64,000 nt of DNA from Arachidicoccus soli. Its GTDB lineage: Bacteria > Bacteroidota > Bacteroidia > Chitinophagales > Chitinophagaceae. The stretch spans positions 2,170,001 through 2,234,000 of the forward strand of contig NZ_CP032489.1 in NCBI RefSeq assembly GCF_003600625.1. Reading direction: 5' to 3'. Each line of letters starts with the position of its first letter. Position 1 is the stretch's first letter. This document shows positions 37,574-46,088 of this stretch, in pieces. Made by a program: the position numbers and the translations under genes. The notes under the pieces were generated by a model, which was given only the letters and a program-made list of their open reading frames with translations, was not told the DNA's origin and did not search any database.

Positions 37574-38959
37574 TTACTGCCTGGTTGGGTTGGCGCGATC
37601 AGGTGTCAAATCAGGCAAATAGGTTCTCCATGTAATTAATTTCCTTTTTAATTCTTTGACGATTTCGGGATGTTTTTCTGCAACATTCGTTGTTTCAAAA
37701 TAATCCGTATCCATATCATAAAGCTCAACATCGTTCATATGATAATCAACTAGCAATTTCCATTTGCCGGAACGTATGGCTAAGTTCGGGCTATGGTCTC
37801 TACCTTTAGGATAATTAAATGCATAGCTATTTCTTCCATACTCCCAATACATGTCCTTATCTCTTGCCGAAGGTTTTCCTAACAAAACGGATTCTCTATT
37901 TTCTCCATCTCCTTTATAATTCGCTGGCAAACTAGCAGAAGCCATAGCTGCAAAAGTCGGGAACAAATCGGTAGAATTTAATACAGAAGCACTATCTGTC
38001 ACACCTTCTTTAATATGACCAGGCCATTTTGCAATAAAAGGCATACGAATTCCTCCTTCATAAAGTGAAAGTTTGCTTCCACGCAATCCAGCTTCTCTAC
38101 TTCCTCGAAAGCTTGGTAAAGGACCATTGTCACTAGTAAATATAACAATCGTATTATTTTCTATTCCCAATTTCTTAATGCCGTCAAGTAAACGCCCAAT
38201 TTGTTTATCGTATTCTTTAAGCACTAATTTAAAAGATTTCTCCTCTTCTGGATTCATGGGGTATTGCCCTGAATAACGCCAATCCACTTCGGGAACCCAA
38301 GGCGTATGCATATCATCGGGCCAAAGATTTACATAACAAGGCTTTCCATTATGACGTTTTAAAAAATCTAAGGTTTTATCAACAAAATATTGGGTCCTAT
38401 TCCAACGCTTAATACTGTCTTTCTTTGACCAGATCCAGTTCGTAGCAGTTAACAATGGGTCTGGATCAGGACTTTCATAAGTGCTCGCATGTTCATCAAA
38501 ACCATATTTGGGAAAATTAGGCGCATTTTTAATATCTCTACCTCCTCCCATGTGCCACTTCCCAAAATGACCCGTTACATAACCTGCAGACTTCAATACT
38601 TTTGCAATGGAAGGTGCATCTACATTTAAATAATTTGCTTGTTCAGCTAATCCATTACTACGCCGATCATTTAAATAAGTAGTAAAATTCCACTCAGCAG
38701 GGAACATCCCAGTTAATAGACTTACTCTAGAAGGACTACAAATAGGTGCTGCGCTATAATATTGTGTGAACTTTGTACCTTCTTTAGCTAAACGATCTAT
38801 GTTTGGAGTAGGAACAAACTTTCCGCCGAAACATCCAATATCACTATAACCCATATCATCTGTAAGGATTAAAATAATATTTGGCTTTTTTTGTGCATTC
38901 ACCTTTTGCAAAAAAGTAAACGCCAGCAGCAAAAAGATAAGTCTTTTCAACATTCTCAT
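37574..38959 (-). CDS. Type I sulfatase
   Basis: This 461-residue exported sulfatase (signal peptide to NAQ, residue 23) has LTDDMGYSDIGCFGG, APICSPSRVSLLTGMFP with formylglycine Cys74, VTGHFGKWHMGGGRD, WPDDMHTPW, and IVIFTSDNGPLPSFRG. It ends with the usual VELYDMDTDYFETTNVAEKH block. It is a subfamily distinct from its two larger neighbours, as its length and the substrate-loop sequence around YNLWPDD differ. It stands between two other sulfatase genes in the same direction, with gaps of about 250 bp and 75 bp. Confidence 0.93.
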   Translation of the reverse strand: MRMLKRLIFLLLAFTFLQKVNAQKKPNIILILTDDMGYSDIGCFGGKFVPTPNIDRLAKEGTKFTQYYSAAPICSPSRVSLLTGMFPAEWNFTTYLNDRRSNGLAEQANYLNVDAPSIAKVLKSAGYVTGHFGKWHMGGGRDIKNAPNFPKYGFDEHASTYESPDPDPLLTATNWIWSKKDSIKRWNRTQYFVDKTLDFLKRHNGKPCYVNLWPDDMHTPWVPEVDWRYSGQYPMNPEEEKSFKLVLKEYDKQIGRLLDGIKKLGIENNTIVIFTSDNGPLPSFRGSREAGLRGSKLSLYEGGIRMPFIAKWPGHIKEGVTDSASVLNSTDLFPTFAAMASASLPANYKGDGENRESVLLGKPSARDKDMYWEYGRNSYAFNYPKGRDHSPNLAIRSGKWKLLVDYHMNDVELYDMDTDYFETTNVAEKHPEIVKELKRKLITWRTYLPDLTPDRANPTRQ

Positions 38960-39035
38960 ATTTTCGATTTTAATTTTTATAGTTTATTGATCAACAGAAA
39001 TATTCATTTTTGATTGAAAATAAAATAAACTCGAT

Positions 39036-39690
39036 TCAATTCTTTATTAACCAATTGTTAGGGGCAACAAATCCTTTACGCCCTCCTCCATAAGTAGGTA
39101 CCTGTTGTGCAGGTTTTATATTATCAAAAGGTCTTACCTTTTTTATTAAATCATTATATGCATCTGGTTCTTCATTTTTAATATTATTTCTCTCTGCTGA
39201 ATCTTTAAGTATATTAAATAAAATGTTTTCTTTCTCTTTCATTTCAGGGTTTCCTGAATGAGCTTTTATTAACTTCCATGGACTATGAATTATAGCTCCA
39301 TACCCCAAATACAAAATCTATCCATACTAGACACTCAACCTTGCAGCAAAGCAAGAACATTGATTCCGTCAAAGGGATTTTTAGGTGTATCTTTTACACC
39401 GGCAATTTTAAGTAAAGTTGGCATTACATCCACATACCCCATTACCTGATTTAAGGTTTTGCGTCCTTTGAAACCATCAGCCCAACGAATTATTGCAGGC
39501 GGACGAACGCCACCAGACCATACTTGAAATTTCCAGCCTTTAAACCACCACTAGATCCTCCTTCATTTTTAGCAGCACCATTATCACTAAAGAAAAGGGC
39601 TAAGGTATTTTTTTCAATTCCAAGCTCATGCAATGTTTTTAAGATCCGACCTTTTAAATTCTACTTAATTTATTATCAGCAATTGAATCC
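39036..39690 (-). pseudogene. Decayed sulfatase gene, C-terminal half only
   Basis: Read on the minus strand with frame shifts, this region gives GRILKTLHELGIEKNTLALF, FSDNGAAKNEGGSSGGLKAG, ADGFKGRKTLNQVMGYVDV and FDGINVLALLQ. A stop and frame change follow, then the open frame 39036-39314 (HSPWKLIKAHSGNPEMKE, ending in WLIKN). These are successive blocks of the C-terminal half of a type I sulfatase. The N-terminal half with the formylglycine motif is missing; only traces like KDSIADNKLS remain near 39690. Not functional. The open frame 39036-39314 alone should not be called a gene. Confidence 0.85.
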
Positions 39691-40117
39691 TTAGATGCAT
39701 AAAATATAAAATCAGGTTTTTGGGACTACTTTAAAATTCATTGTATTTCACAACACTTAAACTAATATTCGAACTGAATAAACATGTACCAATAATAGTA
39801 ACCTCATCAAAGAATTACCACTACCTATTGAAGAAATATTTTTCTTTTCCAAATAATAAAATTTGAATAAAAGTTATATCTCTTTATTCAAACAAACCAT
39901 AAGCAGCAACATCTTAATCTTTCTTTTAAATCTTTCTAAATACCTGTGTGAGCTGTTATCACATCTATATGTTTTATAGAAATCATTAATAGAATATGGC
40001 TCACGAGAACTCTTAATCAAATTGATTTCCTTCCCAATAAACTTAAGAAGATGAAACGCTTGCTCAATGTATAGTTAAAGCAATTAGATTCCCATTAATT
40101 CTTTGTTTAGACATTTT
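39691..40117. other. Gap with an unrecognised minus-strand remnant
   Basis: On the minus strand a frame without a start codon runs from about 40063 to a stop at 39874 and reads FHLLKFIGKEINLIKSS, then NDFYKTYRCDNSSHRYLERF and a lysine-rich end. It has protein-like composition but no family that I recognise. It may be the end of a lost gene. The rest is AT-rich without features. Confidence 0.3.
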
Positions 40118-41914
40118 TTAAAACCCGGGATACTCCCAAGGTGTCGACATATAATAAGATCTTTCTGCAGCTTTTTCTTCTTTCCAGGGCATTGGATATA
40201 CATTGGTCTGATGGGCCCATTTTTCCCACATAGCAGCCATTTTTTTTACTATTTCTGGATACTCCGCCGATAAATCTTTCATTTCACTTCGATCTTTCTC
40301 CATATCATAAAGCTGCCAGGGAAGTGCTGTAAAAGTTTTCCAACTCCCGTAATCACCATGCATAATACCACCCGAGACGATTTTCCATTTACCCATTCGC
40401 ATAGCCTTGTTTCCTTCGTGTTCCCAATAAATAGCTCTCGGCTCTAAATTTTGATTACTGAAAGTAGGCACAAGACTTACCCCAGACACGGGCGTAATTT
40501 TGTTACCATTATATTCTTCAGGATAATTAGCATGAGCCAATTGAACAATAGTAGGCATAATATCTATTTCATGTCCCACTTGTTTTCTTAGTGCTCCTTT
40601 TTCTGCTTTAACTCCATCAGGCCAATGTATTATGAGCGGAGTAGCAATACCACCTTCATAGGTAAAGTTTTTGAATTTTCTAAAAGGGGTATTAGAAAGA
40701 GTTGCCCAGGGTTTTAAGTAAGCCAAATAAGTATTTTCAGGACCAGCCATCACCTTTTTGCCCATAATAGAGATATCGCCATCATGTGTAATAGCTGGCA
40801 CTACAGCATATTGTATGTCATCTTTTCCCAGCCGTTTTAATTTTGAGGTATCCTTCGCCACAAAAGTAATTTTGCCATCTTCTTGATTACCATATCCGGT
40901 ACCTTCGGCATTACCTCCATTATCTTGGAGAAAAATGATAACTGTATTTTTATAAATACCTTCCTTTTTCAATTCACTAACTATTCTTCCGATCCCTTTG
41001 TCCATGATCGTAATCATAGCAGCATAAGTTTCCATTCTACGTTCCATTGGACCTTTATCTTGTTCTTCCGCCCAAGGTTTTGTATCCAGAGGAGATAAAT
41101 CTACGGTAGAATCTATTACCCCCAATTGTTTCTCCCGCTTTAATCTTTCTCTCCGTAAATCATCCCAACCCGCGTTAAACTTTCCTTTGTATTTTTCAAT
41201 AGCCTCTTCCGGAGCTTGCATTGGCCAGTGCGCAGCAGTATAGGCAACATAGGCAAAGAAAGGTTTCTTTTTGGAACGATCTTTTATAAATTGAATAGCA
41301 TTGTCTGTAATGGCATTCGTAAAATAATATTGATCCGTATGATAGCCAGGGTCATTTTGAGGAGTAATTAATTTGTTACCTCGGCATAATGTAGGAGGGT
41401 CATAATAATTACCAGCCCCGTCAAGTATACCATAAAATTTCTCAAAACCTCTTTGTAATGGCCAGTCATGTTCTGTTTTCCCAGCATGTGTATTACGACA
41501 CAAGTGCCATTTGCCAGCCATTAGTGTCGCATATCCTGCTTTTTGCAAAACCTGAGCAATCGTAACACAATTATCATTTAACTCATCTGTATAGCCAGGT
41601 AAATGAAAATTTTTAGCCGTCATCCAGCCTAAACCAGTTTGCTGTGGATATAATCCAGTCATCAGCGCAGCTCTTGATGGACAACAATGATCCATATTGT
41701 AAAACTGTGTATAACGCAGTCCGCTCATTGCAAGATCGTCCAAATTGGGTGTGGAAATCTCACTCCCATAACACCCAAGATCAGAAAAACCCATATCGTC
41801 TGATAAAATCAAAACGATATTAGGCCGTTCCTTATGATTGTTCTTACTCTGCGCATAACTTTTTAAAAAGAAAAAAGGAGCGAATAATAGCAGAAATGAA
41901 AATGATTTGTACAT
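40118..41914 (-). CDS. Type I sulfatase (arylsulfatase-like)
   Basis: Starting at the ATG at 41914 gives 598 residues with a good signal peptide (YKSFSFLLLFAPFFFLKSYA). The frame can be extended to an ATG at 41962, but those 16 residues include the junction with the copied sulfatase fragment and would spoil the signal peptide. Motifs are LSDDMGFSDLGCYGS, MDHCCPSRAALMTG with formylglycine Cys77, YATLMAGKWHL, AYTAAHWPMQ and IIFLQDNGGNAEG. The last is a variant of the usual SDNG with Gln before Asp, which keeps the metal-binding Asp-Asn. It resembles the sulfatase at 35629 in plan. It is probably periplasmic. Confidence 0.93.
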   Translation of the reverse strand: MYKSFSFLLLFAPFFFLKSYAQSKNNHKERPNIVLILSDDMGFSDLGCYGSEISTPNLDDLAMSGLRYTQFYNMDHCCPSRAALMTGLYPQQTGLGWMTAKNFHLPGYTDELNDNCVTIAQVLQKAGYATLMAGKWHLCRNTHAGKTEHDWPLQRGFEKFYGILDGAGNYYDPPTLCRGNKLITPQNDPGYHTDQYYFTNAITDNAIQFIKDRSKKKPFFAYVAYTAAHWPMQAPEEAIEKYKGKFNAGWDDLRRERLKREKQLGVIDSTVDLSPLDTKPWAEEQDKGPMERRMETYAAMITIMDKGIGRIVSELKKEGIYKNTVIIFLQDNGGNAEGTGYGNQEDGKITFVAKDTSKLKRLGKDDIQYAVVPAITHDGDISIMGKKVMAGPENTYLAYLKPWATLSNTPFRKFKNFTYEGGIATPLIIHWPDGVKAEKGALRKQVGHEIDIMPTIVQLAHANYPEEYNGNKITPVSGVSLVPTFSNQNLEPRAIYWEHEGNKAMRMGKWKIVSGGIMHGDYGSWKTFTALPWQLYDMEKDRSEMKDLSAEYPEIVKKMAAMWEKWAHQTNVYPMPWKEEKAAERSYYMSTPWEYPGF

Positions 41915-41959
41915 AGAATAATACTTTACTTTGATTTGATTAAAAATATTTTTAAATTT

Positions 41960-42911
41960 CATATTGACTTTTACATCACATCTGGATCCTTATAAGGCGA
42001 CCAATAATTATGTGTATCTCCTCTGTAAATATATCTATTTCTGGGAAGTGGTAAGGGATCCTGCGTTCGCAACTCCCAGGCCATCATATCCTGCAACAGT
42101 TCCATCTTTTTACTTTCATATTTTTTGTCTTGAAACAAATCGTTTATTTCTCCTTTGTCTTTTGCTAGATGATACATGCGTCCATTGCCTTGCATGTCAT
42201 ACTCTAATTTCCATTCATCTTTTCTCAACATTCTTAATGTTCCGCTTTGGGAATAACTGTTCAGTTCGTCAAATTCATTCTTTCCTTTAGCAAGGCATCC
42301 TTCCTTATAAGGATCTAACTGATGTACAAACGTATAGTCACGTCCTCCAAAGCCTTGTTGTACTATAATACTGGAGAACTCTGCCTTTGGATAATCTTTC
42401 CCTTGCAGCAGCGGCCATAGGCTACGCCCTATAACCCCATCAGGCAATTCCTGTCCGATAATATCACAGATCGTGGGCAGTATATCTATATTGGAGACGT
42501 GGGCATTATGGGGCGCTTTGTTTTTTGATATCTTAGGGCCGTGCCAAACCATTGGAATCCGAGTTAAACATTCAGGTACCCCAGCTCCTTTTTTGATTAA
42601 TCCATATTCGCCTGTATAATCCCCATGGTCGGCAACAAATAGAAAGATCGTATTTTCATACAATGCTTCCTGTTTCAAAAAGTCGAAAAAACGTTTCATT
42701 TGGTCGTCGATCAATCGAAGCATTCCATAATAATTACTCCGTATTCTTGGAATATGTTTTTCATAATCACCATAACTCATTTTTTCCAGTTGATGCTGCA
42801 TCTTTAGCTTCTTTCCCTTTAATTTCAAATCTGCTTCCCCTGCAGCCATTGGTGGAAGCTTATCTGGTGAAAACATTGAAAAATAGGGCTCTGCAACCTC
42901 ATAAAGATTAT
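41960..42911 (-). pseudogene. Truncated 952-bp copy of the sulfatase at 10364 (3' part)
   Basis: From 41960 to about 42911 the DNA matches 10353-11304 at a constant offset of 31607 with only scattered base changes and no net insertion or deletion. The open frame 41971-42921 starts in unrelated sequence (ISDNL) and joins the sulfatase at YEVAEPYFS. It therefore lacks the first 220 or so residues, including the metal-site aspartates and the CVPSR maturation motif, and cannot be an active sulfatase. The left border falls on the start codon region of the sulfatase at 40118, and the right border lies 38 bp from the gap stop codon. Confidence 0.9.
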
Positions 42912-42948
42912 CAGATATCATAAGGCTTCAAATATTCGCGAAAAATTA

Positions 42949-43926
42949 TTAGATCAGCGAAACCAATTCGGCAATACGGTTGGATATACCTACTTCGTTA
43001 TCGTACCAGGCTACCACTTTAACCATATTGCCTATAACTTTTGTTAACCCGCCATCAACAATGGAAGAATGTGTGTTACCAAGAATATCTGATGATACAA
43101 ATTGTTCTTCTGTATACTCCAATATGCCTTTCAACGAAGTTTCAGCATAATGTTTAAAAAAGGCATTTACTTCTTCAATTGCTACCGCTTTTTTAAGATT
43201 GATAGCCAAATCGACAATGGAAGCATCTATTACAGGTACCCTATAAGAATATCCGTCCATCTTACCTAAAAGATTAGGCAGTACGCTTCCAATAGCTTTT
43301 GCAGCGCCGGTAGTTGTGGGGATAATTGAGTACGAGGCCGCCCTCGCACGACGCAGGTCTTTATGAGGCGCGTCTTGCAAATTTTGATCAGCGGTAAAGG
43401 CATGCACAGTTACCATAAAGCCGGACTCAATGCCATACTCTTTATCCAGGATATAAAGGATCGGTGCAATACTTCCTGTGGTGCAAGAAGCGGTAGAATA
43501 GATCTGATCCTCGCCTATCAACTCATTATTAACACCATGTACAATCGTTTTAACACCACCGGTAGCTGGTGCGCTGATCAATACTTTTTTTGCACCTGCA
43601 ATAATATGTCTTTGTGCAGTGCTCTTCTCAGTAAAGCGCCCGGTTGATTCTATTACGACATCAATTTCCAGTGATTTCCAGGGCAACTTCTCCGGGTCCT
43701 TTTCCTGGAGCATAATGATCGACTTGCCGTTAACGACCAGCGCATTACCATCTATGAGAACATCACCAGGGAAACGCCCGTGGGAGGTATCATATTTTAA
43801 GAGATGTGCGAGGGTTTTCACATCTGTAAGATCATTAATAGCTACCACTTCAACAGCCTGTTGATTTTGTAAAGCTCTTAATGTCATTCGGCCTATTCGG
43901 CCAAATCCGTTGATTGCAATTTTCAT
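42949..43926 (-). CDS. gap: Glyceraldehyde-3-phosphate dehydrogenase, type I
   Basis: This 325-residue enzyme has the N-terminal Rossmann motif INGFGRIGR, an Asp32 after the second strand (favouring NAD), the active-site STASCTTGSIAPI with nucleophile Cys148, the phosphate-binding AAKAIGSVLP block, and the C-terminal WYDNEVGISNRI. The length is at the short end of the family but no block is missing. It catalyses oxidation of glyceraldehyde-3-phosphate in glycolysis. It is not part of the PUL and marks its right border. A GlxA-type regulator lies 91 bp upstream in the same direction; whether they are functionally linked is not shown. Confidence 0.95.
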   Translation of the reverse strand: MKIAINGFGRIGRMTLRALQNQQAVEVVAINDLTDVKTLAHLLKYDTSHGRFPGDVLIDGNALVVNGKSIIMLQEKDPEKLPWKSLEIDVVIESTGRFTEKSTAQRHIIAGAKKVLISAPATGGVKTIVHGVNNELIGEDQIYSTASCTTGSIAPILYILDKEYGIESGFMVTVHAFTADQNLQDAPHKDLRRARAASYSIIPTTTGAAKAIGSVLPNLLGKMDGYSYRVPVIDASIVDLAINLKKAVAIEEVNAFFKHYAETSLKGILEYTEEQFVSSDILGNTHSSIVDGGLTKVIGNMVKVVAWYDNEVGISNRIAELVSLI

Positions 43927-44017
43927 GATTAGTATATTTAAATAGAAAAAAATGGCTAATTCTTACACATTAGCACCGGCTATGAACCGGAGGGTTCTAA
44001 GTCATTTATAAAAAAGA

Positions 44018-45073
44018 TTAGATCGTATCGATTTTTTCAGTTGCTTGAGGTATCAGTAAGTCTTCCATTCCTGCTTCTTTTAAAGCAGTCTTGAAATTGC
44101 GACGGTAGTATGAGGGAGTTGTCATCAAATGCCGAAGGAAAATCCTCCGCATCGATACCAGGCTACCCAAGCCGCATTTTTCAGCTATCCTTTCAAGCGG
44201 GACATCTGTATCTTCTAAAAACTTACGAGCCGTTTCAACTCTGAGCTTCTCAATAAATTTGGCTGGCGGGATGCCCGTTTCTTTATGAAAAACCCGCGTA
44301 AAGTTACGAGTACTCATATTCATTTGCCCGGCGAGGCGGTTAACATCCACCGGTTCATGCAGATGCCCAATTAACCAATGTTGTATTTTTTGTCCAATAT
44401 TTTCACGCTCGTAAACTGGTAGCAGGCTGCCAAATTGTGTCTGAAAGCCTGGACGGCTCAGATAAAAAACTAATTTACGGGCTACTCTGATAGCAACATC
44501 TTTACCAAAATCCTCTTCAACCATCGCTAGCGATAAGTCGATGCCTGACGAAACTCCCGCTGATGTATAAATGTTGCCATCATTGGTAAAGAAATGATTG
44601 GAATTTACTTGTACTAAGGGGTACTCTTTTTTCAGCCTCTCACTCAGGTCCCAATGAGTGGTAACCCTTTTGCCATCCAGCAAGCCTGCTTTAGCCAATG
44701 TAAAGGCGCCACCACATACTGAGGCTATCCGGCGTGTATTTCCAGCATTAATTTTTGAAAGCCATTTATAGAAGTCCTCAAACGCCTCAACACTGCCCTC
44801 CCGGAAATCATTTCCGCAAACAATCAATGTATCAATCGGAGTAGATATTTCCATTACGCTGTAAGGGCAATGGATTTCTACACCTGTAGCTGCTGTAACC
44901 TTATGGTCTGCCGATGGTGCGGCAATTAATACCTCATAGCCACTGCCAGGCTGCAAATTTTGCAGACAATTATTGGCATGTGTAAAAACATCCGAAGGCC
45001 CTGAAAAATCAAGCAACATATTCCCGGTCATGACAACCATAACTACTTTTCTTTTTTCTTCTGTGCTAATCAT
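44018..45073 (-). CDS. GlxA-family transcriptional regulator (DJ-1/PfpI domain plus AraC HTH)
   Basis: This 351-residue protein has an N-terminal DJ-1/PfpI-like domain: VVMVVMTGNMLLDFSGPSDV at 10-29, and RRIASVCGGAFTLAKAGLLD with the nucleophile-elbow Cys near 120. The C-terminal AraC-type DNA-binding domain is at about 230-335 (LAGQMNMSTRNFTRVFHKET and IAEKCGLGSLVSMRRIF). This layout is GlxA/FtrA-like. It probably regulates a nearby gene in response to a small molecule. It lies upstream of gap in the same direction. Confidence 0.9.
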   Translation of the reverse strand: MISTEEKRKVVMVVMTGNMLLDFSGPSDVFTHANNCLQNLQPGSGYEVLIAAPSADHKVTAATGVEIHCPYSVMEISTPIDTLIVCGNDFREGSVEAFEDFYKWLSKINAGNTRRIASVCGGAFTLAKAGLLDGKRVTTHWDLSERLKKEYPLVQVNSNHFFTNDGNIYTSAGVSSGIDLSLAMVEEDFGKDVAIRVARKLVFYLSRPGFQTQFGSLLPVYERENIGQKIQHWLIGHLHEPVDVNRLAGQMNMSTRNFTRVFHKETGIPPAKFIEKLRVETARKFLEDTDVPLERIAEKCGLGSLVSMRRIFLRHLMTTPSYYRRNFKTALKEAGMEDLLIPQATEKIDTI

Positions 45074-45689
45074 AAACCAAAATTAAGGTCTTTAAACTTT
45101 GTCTCAAAGGACACAAATTATACAATTTAGGCCAATTGAATTTTGACAACTTATACGTTTATAAATTTCACCAATTCATAACAAATGAATGTTGTAAGCT
45201 CAAGAAAAGCCGATATGAATTTACAACATAATAACTTAGTATGGAGTATGGTAAAAGTAGCGACAACACAATCAGATATTCCTAAGCGGCCCCTTGAATT
45301 AGATGATAAGTAAGATTATCAATTTAAAAGTATATACAATAGACAAGCAAGGATAATATAGGCGACCGCAAAGATTACAAAGGGACTTTTCATTAGGAAT
45401 TCAATAATAAAGAAGAAATGTGCAGCGTACTAATCGATGAAACTTTTACATACCTCATTTATTAACTGGACAATTGACAAAGTAGTTCAGTCAGGCGTCA
45501 GCAAAGAAGGGTTGCGGCAGCCATGGTTATATTCTATCTTTAAAAGGACAAATAGCAGGAGGTAGTAAATGGATAATTTTTCGTATACTTATAAACTAAA
45601 CAGCAATGATTTGGCCCGCCTCACCAACTGCACAAGGGGACAGCACAAACCTATGCCGTAGTTGATAACCGATCATACCAGAAATACCA
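45074..45689. other. Gene-free region upstream of the TnpB relic
   Basis: No credible gene is visible on either strand. The open frame 45596-45826 on the minus strand is a shadow of the decayed TnpB. The promoter of the GlxA-type gene must lie in the first part. The rest is probably decayed DNA of the insertion sequence. Confidence 0.4.
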
Positions 45690-46088
45690 ACCTGACAAAA
45701 TAGCTCAGACAGGGTGGTCAAAAACCATAAACTCGCCAAACATATTTCCGATGCAAGTTGAGGAACTTTTGTTAGGTTGCTTGAATATAAAGTAGATTGC
45801 AACGATAAACAGATTGTAAAAATCAATCGTTTTTACCCAAGTTCAAAGACTTGTTTTGAGTGTGGTTGGATAAATCAAGACTTAAATCTTTCGATAAGAG
45901 AATAGACTTGCAAGAACGGACAGGTTTTAGACCCTGATCTAAACGCCGCAAGGAACATTCTTAAAGAAGGATTGAAAATAATATCGTCAGGAACTGGCGA
46001 TTACACAGGTGGGGACTCAAATAAGACTTTTGTAACAAAGTATATGTCTGTGAAACCCGAAGGTTATTTGTCTTTAGCAAATGGTTAG
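45690..46088 (+). pseudogene. TnpB (IS200/IS605-family OrfB) remnant
   Basis: Read on the plus strand the sequence gives VKNHKLAKHISDAS, a stop in place of the expected Trp, GTFVRLLEYKVDCNDKQIVK, INRFYPSSKTCFECGWINQD, a second stop in place of Trp, TCKNGQVLDPDLNAARNIL, and an end at SLANG. These are the conserved C-terminal RuvC/zinc-ribbon blocks of TnpB. The second zinc knuckle has lost a Cys (CKNG for CKNCG). With two stops and no N-terminal half it is dead. Its last codons overlap by 4 bp the stop codon region of the convergent TPR-HTH gene. Confidence 0.85.

Noticed and set aside
39036-39314. 92-codon open frame as an independent gene
   Set aside because: It is the C-terminal end of a decayed sulfatase that continues, with stops and frame changes, to about 39690.
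41915-41962. Upstream ATG of the sulfatase at 40118
   Set aside because: The 16 extra residues precede and disturb a good signal peptide, and the ATG itself lies at the border of a duplicated segment. The ATG at 41914 is preferred.
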